From Methylorubrum populi (GTDB taxonomy: Bacteria; Pseudomonadota; Alphaproteobacteria; Rhizobiales; Beijerinckiaceae): a stretch of DNA of 46,755 nucleotides. Of the stretch, positions 27,438 through 37,298 are shown piece after piece. Positions within the stretch are counted from its first letter, which is position 1. Each line of letters opens with the position of its first letter. The notes beneath the pieces are model-generated. The model had not been told where the DNA came from. It saw only the letters and a program-made list of their open reading frames with translations, and ran no database searches. A program made the position numbers and the translations under genes. The DNA lies in assembly GCA_020741775.1 (NCBI GenBank), contig DYYG01000018.1, positions 1-46,755 of the forward strand, in the 5' to 3' direction.

Positions 27438-29681
27438 TCACCACGCAATCGTATAGGCGACCTCGACGGAGCGTGGGCGCCCCAGCAGCCAGGCGGTGCC
27501 GACGCCGTCCACGGCATTGCCGTCGATCGCGTAGATCTTGTCGAACAGGTTGAAGACCCGGAGCGAGAGGCGGGAAGCCGCCGTGACCTGATGGTCGAGG
27601 CCGAGATTGACCAGCGTGTAGGCGGGCCGCCGGGCGGTGTTGCCGAAGTCGCTGAACACCTCGCCGACATGCTGGAGGCCGATGCGTCCCTCCCAGTCGC
27701 GGGCGAAGGCCCAGTTGACCCAGAGATTGGCGACCTGCTCGGGCACGTTGATCGGCTGCTTGCCGGCATAGGAGACGGCGACGCCGCCGACGGTCTGGGT
27801 GAAATCGTCGTATTGCGCGTGCAGCAATGCGAGATTGGCGTCGATCCGCCAGCCGGGTGCGGGCAGCCACGAGACGGCCGCCTCGGCACCGAGGGAGGAT
27901 TGCTGCCCGACCTGGATACCGATGGCTGAACTTCCCGGCAGGCGGGAGATCAGGTTGTCCTTGACGATGCGGTAGCCGGCGAGCGTCCACTCGACCGTGC
28001 CGCCGAAGGCGAGACCCTTGGCGCCGAGTTCCACCTGCCGGCCAGTCGAGAGCTGGAACCCGGCGAGCGACTGCGACAGAGTGATCAGGCTGTTCACCGG
28101 GTCGGTCGCGGTGGCGTATTGCGCGTAGAGCGAGGTCTCCGGTGTCGGCTCGTAGAGCAGGGCGAAGCGGTAGCCGAGGGCACGGAACGAACGCTCGAAG
28201 GTGGCGCCGCTGCGCAGATCCTCGCGATAGAGTTGCGGGGCGTCGAAGCGCACGCCGGTGAGGAAGGAAAGCCGGTCCGTCAGAAACAGCCGGTCCTCGG
28301 CGAAGACCGACGCCTGGTTCGTGCGCGTCGCATAGGCCGGCGTGGCCCGGCCATCCGCGGGGAAGAGGCCGGGATCGTATCCGGTCAGCGGCACGCTGGT
28401 TGGCGTCTCGGAGAAGGTGAAGTTGTTGGTGTGGCGGAACGCGATGTGATTCACGTCGAAGCCGGCCGAAAACTGATTGGCGAGGCCGAACAACGAATGG
28501 CGGAAGGTCGCGTCCAGGCGATTTCCGACCTGTTCCTGGTCATGATAGATTTCAAGATAGTCTGAGCGGTCGACCAATCCCGTCGAAGGATTGAAGCGAT
28601 ATTGCTCGACATCGCGCCAGTGGCGCTGGCTCTGGAGGCGGTAGGCGGTGTTGCGCACGGTGATGTCGGCGCTCGGCGTCCACTCGGTCCTGAACTGCGT
28701 CCAATTATCGGTCCAGGCGATCCTCGCATCGCGGACATTATAGTTGTTGAAGCGGGTCGCTTCGAGAATCCGGCCGTTCACCAGGGGCGTGCCCCAGTAT
28801 CGGGTCGGCTCCTGGTAGCCGAAGTCGTGGCTGAGGGTGAAGGCGAGATCCGGGTTCGCCTGGAGCGTGAGCGCGCCCGACACCGCGAGATTGCGGAAGT
28901 CGCCTTCGGGCGTGATCCAGCCACCGGCGCGGTTGCCGCTGACGTTGAGCCGATAGGCGAGCGATTCGCCGATGGGGCCGGTCGAATCGACCGCCGCGCG
29001 GGCGATGCCGTCCTCACCGAGGCCGAACCGGGCGACGTTGAGCGGGGTGAAGAGCGGCTTCTTCGAGACGACGTTGACGATGCCGCCGATGGCCCCATCC
29101 CCGTAGAGCACCGAAGCCGGCCCACGCAGCACCTCGATCCGCTCAACGTTCCAGGTGTCGAAGGGGAAGGTCATCGTGTTGGCGCCGACATAGAGCCGGG
29201 TGCCGTCGAACAGCGTCTGGATCGAGTTCTGCCCGGCAAATCCCCGGCTGGTGAAGGCCCCGAGTCCGGAGCCGGGCGAGCCGTACGCGGTGATGCCGGT
29301 CCCGTTCTGTGAGACGGCGTCCAGCACCGAGGTCTGGCCGCGCAGACGAATCGTCTCCCCGGAGATGATGTCGAGGCTCGCGGGCGTTTCCAGGGGCGTG
29401 AGCCCGAGGCGGCTCGCCGACCGCGACGGCGTGCGCAGGTTGAGGCCGACCGGTGAAGATTGAGTCAGGCTCGGCGTCCGCAGGGCCGCCGCCGCTTCGG
29501 CGCCGACGGCATCGGCGGGGGCGTTCGGCGGCAGGCCGGGGCTTGAACCGCCTCGCACCGCGATCTCGTCGAGGCGGGCGGTGACGGCGTCCTGGGCGCG
29601 CACCGGATCGGGCAGCGTGAGGGGAAGGAGCGCGAGGGCAGGCAGGAGAGAGTGGCCGCGACGGCGGCGAGGCGAGGGCAT
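27438..29681 (-). CDS. TonB-dependent outer-membrane receptor under cobalamin riboswitch control
   Basis: A 747-residue outer-membrane transporter. A signal peptide (MPSPRRRRGHSLLPALALLPLTL..VRAQ) is followed by a TonB-box-like LDEIAVRG and a plug domain (PLETPASLDIISGETIRLRG, RIEVLRGPASVLYGDGAIGGIVNVVSKKP). The barrel ends with the aromatic C-terminus VEVAYTIAW. The sequence style resembles siderophore receptors (FhuA-like). The cobalamin riboswitch upstream points instead to B12 or another corrinoid as cargo. I start at ATG 29681; the frame is open further upstream, but that runs through the riboswitch and is not translated. Confidence 0.93.
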   Translation of the reverse strand: MPSPRRRRGHSLLPALALLPLTLPDPVRAQDAVTARLDEIAVRGGSSPGLPPNAPADAVGAEAAAALRTPSLTQSSPVGLNLRTPSRSASRLGLTPLETPASLDIISGETIRLRGQTSVLDAVSQNGTGITAYGSPGSGLGAFTSRGFAGQNSIQTLFDGTRLYVGANTMTFPFDTWNVERIEVLRGPASVLYGDGAIGGIVNVVSKKPLFTPLNVARFGLGEDGIARAAVDSTGPIGESLAYRLNVSGNRAGGWITPEGDFRNLAVSGALTLQANPDLAFTLSHDFGYQEPTRYWGTPLVNGRILEATRFNNYNVRDARIAWTDNWTQFRTEWTPSADITVRNTAYRLQSQRHWRDVEQYRFNPSTGLVDRSDYLEIYHDQEQVGNRLDATFRHSLFGLANQFSAGFDVNHIAFRHTNNFTFSETPTSVPLTGYDPGLFPADGRATPAYATRTNQASVFAEDRLFLTDRLSFLTGVRFDAPQLYREDLRSGATFERSFRALGYRFALLYEPTPETSLYAQYATATDPVNSLITLSQSLAGFQLSTGRQVELGAKGLAFGGTVEWTLAGYRIVKDNLISRLPGSSAIGIQVGQQSSLGAEAAVSWLPAPGWRIDANLALLHAQYDDFTQTVGGVAVSYAGKQPINVPEQVANLWVNWAFARDWEGRIGLQHVGEVFSDFGNTARRPAYTLVNLGLDHQVTAASRLSLRVFNLFDKIYAIDGNAVDGVGTAWLLGRPRSVEVAYTIAW

Positions 29682-29819
29682 GGGAGTGGCGGAGCCTTTG
29701 GACGGCAACGGTGGCACGTCACCGCGACCGAGGCCGAGTCGCCATCGGCCCGCAGGCTCCCGGCGTTTCGACACCTGCTGGGGCACCCCGCCCGGCATGG
29801 CTCGCATGTGACCACGGCT

Positions 29820-29989
29820 GACGGCAGGTCTCCTGGCTCGCGGGTCGTTGTCCTCCATCGTCTTCCCAGGCGAAGGCTCGCCCAGTGACGTGGTGATGAA
29901 GGACTCTCCGCTCACAGTTGCGGGGGCAGCCGCGGGATCGGGCAAAGGCCCTTCACCGCGTTCCCTTTTGATCCCTCTCGGGAACCGTC
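29820..29989 (-). ncRNA. Cobalamin riboswitch
   Basis: The minus strand reads AAAAGGGAACGCGGTGAA, GCTGCCCCCGCAACTGTGA, TCACTGGGCGAGCC, CTGGGAAG and GCCAGGAGACCTGCC in order. These are the conserved boxes of the adenosylcobalamin aptamer, including the B12 box. A P1-like pairing (GACGG with CCGTC) closes it at 29985-29989 and 29820-29824. It lies 138 nt before the TonB receptor start. When B12 is abundant such RNAs shut off expression, usually by hiding the ribosome site or ending transcription. I cannot tell which applies here. Confidence 0.94.
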
Positions 29990-30084
29990 GACGGCCACGC
30001 TATGGGGAGCGATCTGCCGCGGTCAATGCGCTCAAACAAGACCCTGTGAGCCGGTGTCCGCTCAGCAACAATTCGGAGGATGCC

Positions 30085-30175
30085 GAAAAGAAAAAAGGCC
30101 GCCCCGAAGGACGGCCCGAAGTCTAGGGAGGAAACGCCCAAGAAGGGCTACGGGGCCGCGACGCCATCGCGACCT
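30085..30175 (-). ncRNA. Candidate trans-acting small RNA, suhB/MmgR-like
   Basis: The minus strand gives about 85 nt with two hairpins around a single-stranded CGTTTCCTCCC stretch. The 5' stem GGTCGCGA/TCGCGGCC lies at 30154-30174. The 3' stem GGCCGTCC/GGGCGGCC with a TTCG loop (30097-30116) is followed by TTTTTTCTTTTC and is a strong terminator. A weak promoter match, TTGTGC-N16-TAACAG, lies just upstream. Size, layout and the anti-Shine-Dalgarno motif resemble the suhB (alpha-r8, MmgR) RNA family as I remember it. No protein-like frame exists. Confidence 0.7.
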
Positions 30176-30373
30176 CGTGTATCTGTTATTTGTCATGTTG
30201 CGCTGCACAAAGCAATCCGGCCGATATCAGCGGTGTCATGCGTTTTTCGCATATGACGGGAGGTGCGGCTCTGCATCCCTGCGTCACGGCGTGTCAGAAC
30301 GCACCGAGTCGGAGCCCGATCGGCCTCTCGCGAGTTTCGATCCTCCGGATCGAACCATAGGCGGGTCGTCACA

Positions 30374-30505
30374 ATGCCACGCTGGATGTATGCGTTTCCC
30401 GTCGTTCTGCTGTTCTTGGCGGCGATCATCGTCTTCGCCTTTACCCGGACCGGCCCGACCGACCATCAGGATACACATGCCCAGGAGACGGGCCAGGCGC
30501 GCTGA
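30374..30505 (+). CDS. Small one-pass membrane protein
   Basis: ATG 30374 opens a 43-residue frame: MPRWMYAFPVVLLFLAAII, a membrane helix to about residue 24, then a polar tail with Thr, His and Gln. A cytoplasmic arginine and a hydrophilic C-terminus suggest one inner-membrane span. There is no clear ribosome site. Family unknown. It precedes two exported proteins on the same strand. Confidence 0.5.
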   Translation: MPRWMYAFPVVLLFLAAIIVFAFTRTGPTDHQDTHAQETGQAR

Positions 30506-30577
30506 CGCCTTCGGGGTTCGTCCGGTCCGCAACTTGCTTGGCGGACCGGACCATTCCCGTCGGAAAGCTCCCGGTTC

Positions 30578-30997
30578 ATGCGGATTCCGTGCGCGCTCGC
30601 CCTGCTCACGATGCTGCTGCCTCAAGGAACCAGAGCTTCGGAGCCGCATGTCGATGTCGTTGCCTTCGCTGGGGCGGCCGCCCAGCATGTCGGTGAACGC
30701 GTCACCCTCGATCACTGTCATCTCGTCTTCGCCACGCCGGAGGAGATGACCTGCGTCGGCCTCGCACCGAAGACGGCGACCGGCGATGTCCATACGGTCG
30801 GAAAGCTCTTGATCCGGGTCGCGGCTGCAGAGATGCGAAGCCGCAACCGTGCACTGGCCCTGTGTGACGGCGGCGATCTCGGGGAGGCCTGCGAGGTCAG
30901 CGTCTCAGGCGAAGTGTTCGATGCGTCCCGCTCCTTCGGGCTCGACGACGCGCGGGTGATGGGGCTGCGTGAAGCGACGATCTGCTGGCCGGATTAG
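30578..30997 (+). CDS. Hypothetical exported protein
   Basis: A 139-residue protein with a signal peptide (MRIPCALALLTMLLPQGTRAS). The mature region reads as a compact beta-rich domain: HVGERVTLDHCHLVFATPEEMTCVGLAP, RSRNRALALCDGGDLGEACEVSVSGEVFD. Several cysteines suggest disulfides. The pattern of VGxxVTLxxC...CxVxVxG resembles a small OB-like fold, but this is a guess. No family name can be given. Confidence 0.62.
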   Translation: MRIPCALALLTMLLPQGTRASEPHVDVVAFAGAAAQHVGERVTLDHCHLVFATPEEMTCVGLAPKTATGDVHTVGKLLIRVAAAEMRSRNRALALCDGGDLGEACEVSVSGEVFDASRSFGLDDARVMGLREATICWPD

Positions 30998-31090
30998 CCG
31001 GCTTGGGTGCGGCGTCCTTACCAATGCAAGCAGCGGCCGGAGGTGAACCCGGCCGAGTCTAGGGCGTTGGAACCTAAAGGGAGTCCGACC

Positions 31091-31354
31091 ATGATCACGC
31101 GCATCCTCTCCGCCTTGGCCCTGTCCGCCGTCGTCACCCCGCTGTCCGCCACCGAGACACCCTACCAGACCGGGACCGGGGGCGGCCCGACCTCGACCAT
31201 CTACGCGCCCAACACCTCCTCGGTGGGCCGCACCATGCCGCCGGCGGGAGCCGGGGGCGAGCGCCGCGATTCGACGAACATGGATCGCGAGTCGCGGATG
31301 GAGCGAAAGGACGACAAGATCGATACCGGCATCTGCATCGGCTGCGACAAGTAG
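31091..31354 (+). CDS. Hypothetical exported low-complexity protein
   Basis: An 87-residue protein opens MITRILSALALSAVVTPLSATE, a signal peptide. The mature part is Gly/Pro/Thr-rich and then strongly charged (RRDSTNMDRESRMERKDDK), ending GICIGCDK with two cysteines. I start at ATG 31091, with AAAGGGAGT upstream. No family is recognised. Its stop is only 11 bp from the convergent ccmB stop, a junction discussed under the ccm inversion. Confidence 0.6.
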   Translation: MITRILSALALSAVVTPLSATETPYQTGTGGGPTSTIYAPNTSSVGRTMPPAGAGGERRDSTNMDRESRMERKDDKIDTGICIGCDK

Positions 31355-31365
31355 GTCGGCCGAGC

Positions 31366-32034
31366 TTACTCAGACCAGCGCAGGGCGGCGGCGGCGGCCA
31401 GGGTGCCGACCACCGCCGCGATCAGGCTGAGAGCGGCGAGCACGGTGAGCGGCGTCGTGAACGGCACCGTTCCGCCAAGCGCTGCCTCTGCGGCCGAGAC
31501 CCCGAAGATCAGGGTCGGGATCATCAGCGGCAGCACGATGATCGCCAGGATCAAGCCGCCCCGGCGGATGGTGGCCGTGAGCGCCGCCCCGACCGCGCCG
31601 ATGAAGGCGAGGGCCGGCGTGCCGAGGGCGAGCGTCAGTGCGGTGGCCGCCATGGCCTTTGGCGAGAGCGCCACCAGCAGGCCGAACAACGGGGAGGCGA
31701 GGGCAAGAGGCAGGCCGGTCGTCAGCCAGGACGCCAGCACCTTGGCGAGCACCACGACTTCCAAGGGCACGGCGGCTCCCGTCATCAGGTCGAGGGAGCC
31801 GTCCTCCTCGTCGGACTGAAACAGCCGGTCGAGGCCGATCAACGTGGCGAGGACGGCCGAAAGCCACAGGATCGCCGGGCCGATGCGCGACAGCAGGTTC
31901 AGGTCCGGCCCCAGGGCGAAGGGCACCAGCACCACGATCATCAGGAAGAAGACGAGGGAGAGCGCCCCCGAACCGCCGACCCGGGCGGCAAGCTTCAGGT
32001 CTCGGGCGAGTAGGGCGGAGAAGGCGCGCATCAT
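31366..32034 (-). CDS. ccmB: Heme exporter membrane protein CcmB
   Basis: CcmB is the membrane subunit of the CcmAB ATPase that frees holo-CcmE in cytochrome c maturation. The 222-residue protein has six hydrophobic segments, LLARDLKLAARVGGSGALSLVFFLM at the start and DGSLDLMTGAAVPLEVVVLAK after the second, both typical. ATG 32034 overlaps the ccmA stop (ATGA), so the two are coupled. Its usual partner ccmC is not downstream; the next gene is convergent. Confidence 0.95.
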   Translation of the reverse strand: MMRAFSALLARDLKLAARVGGSGALSLVFFLMIVVLVPFALGPDLNLLSRIGPAILWLSAVLATLIGLDRLFQSDEEDGSLDLMTGAAVPLEVVVLAKVLASWLTTGLPLALASPLFGLLVALSPKAMAATALTLALGTPALAFIGAVGAALTATIRRGGLILAIIVLPLMIPTLIFGVSAAEAALGGTVPFTTPLTVLAALSLIAAVVGTLAAAAALRWSE

Positions 32035-32666
32035 GCCCACTCCTCCGCAGACACTGCTTCTTCCGGCGGCGGAGGCTCGATGCGCAGTTCGCTCGCATCC
32101 TCCAAGCCGAGCGCCTGATGGGTCGCGGCGACCACGAGGCCGCCTTCCGCCCGGTGCCGGCCCATCATCGCCGCGAGAACCCCCTGCGAGGCGAGGTCGA
32201 GGGCGGCCGTTGGCTCGTCGAGGAGCCAGAGCGGACGGCGGCAGACGAGCAGCCGCGCCAGCGCCACCCGGCGCCGCTGCCCCGCCGACAAGTAACCGAC
32301 GGGCAGCCGGGCGACATGGGGCAGGCCGAGGGCTTCGAGAGCCGCGTTCGGTGAGGCGGCCGGGTGGCCGAGCAGATCGCGGGCGAATTCGAGATTCTCA
32401 GACGCCGTCAGCGCCGATTTGAGTCCGTCCCGATGTCCGACCACGTGAAGCTGCTCCGGCAGGGTCGCCTCGCCGATACCCTCGGCCCGGATCGTGCCGG
32501 CATCGGGTTTGAGGCGGCCGGAGAGCAGGGTGAGCAGGCTCGATTTACCGGCGCCGTTGCGCCCGGTGATCATCATCGCCTCGCCTGGGCCGAGGCTGAA
32601 GCTCAGGCGCGAGAAGATGCGGCGCCCGGAGCGGCGGCAAGCGAGGTTCTCGACGATCAGCCGCAC
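32031..32666 (-). CDS. ccmA: Heme exporter ATP-binding protein CcmA
   Basis: CcmA is the ATPase of the cytochrome c maturation system I ABC complex. The 211-residue protein has Walker A GRNGAGKS (residues 35-42), the signature LSAGQRRRVALARLL, Walker B LWLLDEPTAALD and the switch His in AATHQ. It starts at GTG 32666, with GAAGG 7 nt upstream; the longer frame upstream is Arg/Pro-rich and not conserved. It is divergent from acnA across 700 bp. Confidence 0.94.
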   Translation of the reverse strand: MRLIVENLACRRSGRRIFSRLSFSLGPGEAMMITGRNGAGKSSLLTLLSGRLKPDAGTIRAEGIGEATLPEQLHVVGHRDGLKSALTASENLEFARDLLGHPAASPNAALEALGLPHVARLPVGYLSAGQRRRVALARLLVCRRPLWLLDEPTAALDLASQGVLAAMMGRHRAEGGLVVAATHQALGLEDASELRIEPPPPEEAVSAEEWA

Positions 32667-32858
32667 GGATCGACCTTCGGGTTGAGAGACGGCCGCCGGT
32701 GTCGTCGCCTCGTGGGGCGCCGCGGCGCGGGATCGGCGAGGCGGGAGGCTCGGCCTTGAGCGGCCTATAGCCGATCGATGCGGCGCGCGCGAACCACGGG
32801 GGCCGGCTGTGGATTGATTCGTGGAGTGGATGGGGAACGCTGCTGGAAAGACGCGACC

Positions 32859-33041
32859 ATGGATGCCGAGCCGATTCTTCGAGGTCTGTCCCGTCTGACC
32901 GAACGGGAGGCGGCCCGCGATCCCGCAGCGGTTGCAGGGCGCGCGGAGCTGGAAGGCCGGCTCTCGCGTCTGACGCCGGGTCAGCGGGCCGCCTTCCACG
33001 AGGCGGTGCGCCGCTGCTACGCCTGCACGGCGGAAACCTGA
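32859..33041 (+). CDS. Small hypothetical protein
   Basis: A 60-residue frame starts at ATG 32859 ([19 protein letters not shown]). It is helical and charged, with the repeated pattern LSRLT at residues 11-15 and 45-49 or so, and ends in [16 protein letters not shown] lies upstream. No family is recognised. The in-frame extension to 32778 looks non-coding. It sits in the long ccmA-acnA gap; from 33042 to 33366 I see no gene, only the Irr-box-like site. Confidence 0.48.
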   Translation: MDAEPILRGLSRLTEREAARDPAAVAGRAELEGRLSRLTPGQRAAFHEAVRRCYACTAET

Positions 33042-33116
33042 TGCCGCCGCCCCTCCGGCCATGCCCAGGCCGCGATATCAGCCGTGCGGCTCTGTCATCG
33101 AGCCAGTAGCGGCCAA

Positions 33117-33133
33117 TTTCGAAACGTTCTATA
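33117..33133. promoter_or_regulatory. Candidate Irr (iron control element) box upstream of acnA
   Basis: TTTCGAA-ACG-TTCTATA matches the alphaproteobacterial Irr consensus TTTAGAA-N3-TTCTAAA at 12 of 14 arm positions. It lies 234 bp before the acnA start. Irr represses iron-rich enzymes such as aconitase when heme and iron are low. Only a motif match supports it. Confidence 0.42.
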
Positions 33134-33366
33134 GACCCGCTCAGGCTGCGCCGCGCGATCATTCAAGGGCGTCCAAACCGCCCCTCGCGCACCATCCTGA
33201 GTGCTTTTCGCGACATTCCCGGCGCCGGGACTTCGTCGAGGGCACTCGCATCCCGGGCGCCCCCGGGGCGGCGCGCGCTCTTGGAGCGCATCCGGCCGAA
33301 CACCTCTCGTGGCGCAGGTTATGCCTGCTCCGTGTTCGACAACGCCAGCTCAGGATTCGACTCGCC

Positions 33367-36066
<2,700 letters not shown>

Positions 36067-36088
36067 CGAAAACCGCATAACCATTGGG

Positions 36089-36122
36089 AAAGGCCTCTTC
36101 CGAAAGGGAGGGGCCTTTTTCG
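36089..36122 (+). terminator. Intrinsic terminator after acnA
   Basis: AAAGGCCTCTTCC (36089-36101) pairs fully with GGGAGGGGCCTTT (36106-36118), counting wobble pairs, around a GAAA loop and before a T-run. Confidence 0.9.
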
Positions 36123-36170
36123 TGGGAGCGCGCTATGTCGTGCACCGAACCGACGGAGGACTTGGCGCAC

Positions 36171-36470
36171 ATGATCCTGGAAATCGCACAGATCGACGTG
36201 AAGGCCGGCTCGGAGGCCACCTTCGAGGAGAACATCGCCAAGGCCGCCGAGATCTTCCGCGCCGCCGCAGGCTGCCGCAGCTTCGCCGTGCGCCGCTCCG
36301 TCGAGAAGCCGCAGCGCTACCGCCTGCTGATCGAGTGGGACACGCTCGAAGCCCACACCAAGGACTTCACCGGCTCCCAGGCCTGGAAGGATTACCGGGC
36401 GATGGTGTCCGACACCTTCGAGAGCCCGCCCCAGGTCGAGCATACCGAGCTGACGCTCAAGGCGTTCTGA
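36171..36470 (+). CDS. Antibiotic biosynthesis monooxygenase (ABM) domain protein
   Basis: A 99-residue ferredoxin-like alpha+beta protein of the ABM family: LEIAQIDVKAGSEATFEENIAKAAEIFRAAAGCRSFAVRRSVEKPQRYRLLIEWDTLEAHTKDF in outline, then AWKDYRAMVSDTFESPPQVEHTEL. Such proteins act as small monooxygenases or dimeric ligand-binding proteins. The substrate is unknown. ATG 36171 begins the first strand, with GGAGGA 12 nt upstream; ATG 36135 is an alternative. The zeta-class GST follows 24 bp later, probably in one operon. Confidence 0.82.
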   Translation: MILEIAQIDVKAGSEATFEENIAKAAEIFRAAAGCRSFAVRRSVEKPQRYRLLIEWDTLEAHTKDFTGSQAWKDYRAMVSDTFESPPQVEHTELTLKAF

Positions 36471-36494
36471 GCCGAGGCGGAAGGAAGCCGATCC

Positions 36495-37142
36495 ATGAAG
36501 ATGTATGGCAATTGGCGCTCCGCGGCGGCGTTCCGCGTGCGCATCGCGTTGAACCTCAAGGGCATCGCCTACGAGGAAATCTTCCTCGATCTCGATGCCG
36601 GCGATCAGTTCAAGCCGGATTTCCTCGCCATCAATCCGCAGGGCGCCGTGCCGGCCCTATTCGATGGCGAGGGGGCGCCGCTGACGCAATCACTGGCGAT
36701 CCTCGACTATCTGGAGGAGACCCGACCCGGAACGCCGCTTCTGCCGGCCGAGCCCCGGGCACGGGCCCGAGCGCGGTCCCTGGCCCAGGTCGTGGCCTGC
36801 GACACGCATCCGCTCTACGTGCCGCGGGTGCGCAACTTCCTGATGGAGAATTACGGCCTGCCGCGTGACAGGATGCTGGAATTCCTGCGCAACGCCTTCA
36901 CCACCGGCTTGAGCACCCTGGAGAAGCGCCTCTCCAGCGAGGCGGGCACCGGCCGCTTCTGCCAGGGCGATGCCGTCAGCCATGCCGATTTGTGCCTGAT
37001 CAGCCTCTGGGTCGGCACCGGCATCTTCGGCATCGATACGGAGCCCTACCCGACGGTGAAGCGCATCGCCGAGGCGATGCTGGCGCTCGATGCGGTGGCG
37101 CGGGCTCATCCCCTCCGGCAGCCCGGCGCGCCCGCTTCGTAA
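36495..37142 (+). CDS. maiA: Maleylacetoacetate isomerase / zeta-class glutathione S-transferase
   Basis: The family isomerises maleylacetoacetate to fumarylacetoacetate with glutathione in tyrosine breakdown. The 215-residue protein has a thioredoxin-like domain (NWRSAAAFRVRIALNLKGIAYEEIFLDL, NPQGAVPALFDGEGAPLTQSLAILDYLEE) and the helical domain motif GDAVSHADLCLISLW. The usual SSxSxRVRIAL active-site motif reads RSAAAFRVRIAL here. Other tyrosine-pathway genes are absent nearby, so a broader detoxification role is possible. Confidence 0.82.
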   Translation: MKMYGNWRSAAAFRVRIALNLKGIAYEEIFLDLDAGDQFKPDFLAINPQGAVPALFDGEGAPLTQSLAILDYLEETRPGTPLLPAEPRARARARSLAQVVACDTHPLYVPRVRNFLMENYGLPRDRMLEFLRNAFTTGLSTLEKRLSSEAGTGRFCQGDAVSHADLCLISLWVGTGIFGIDTEPYPTVKRIAEAMLALDAVARAHPLRQPGAPAS

Positions 37143-37298
37143 CGCGAGCCTGTTTTGCCGGATCTCCCCAAGCGGGTTTGCCGTTCTTGCGTCTCAGGCG
37201 CGCAAGGAGCGTGTGGGCTCTGACACGGTTGCTGATGTAAGATCATTCCAAACTAGGGCCGCCGAATGAGGCGACCCCCATGCGCAAGAGGGGCGAGG

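Noticed and set aside
29682..29945. N-terminal extension of the TonB receptor frame
   Set aside because: It runs through the cobalamin riboswitch; the signal peptide starts at ATG 29681.
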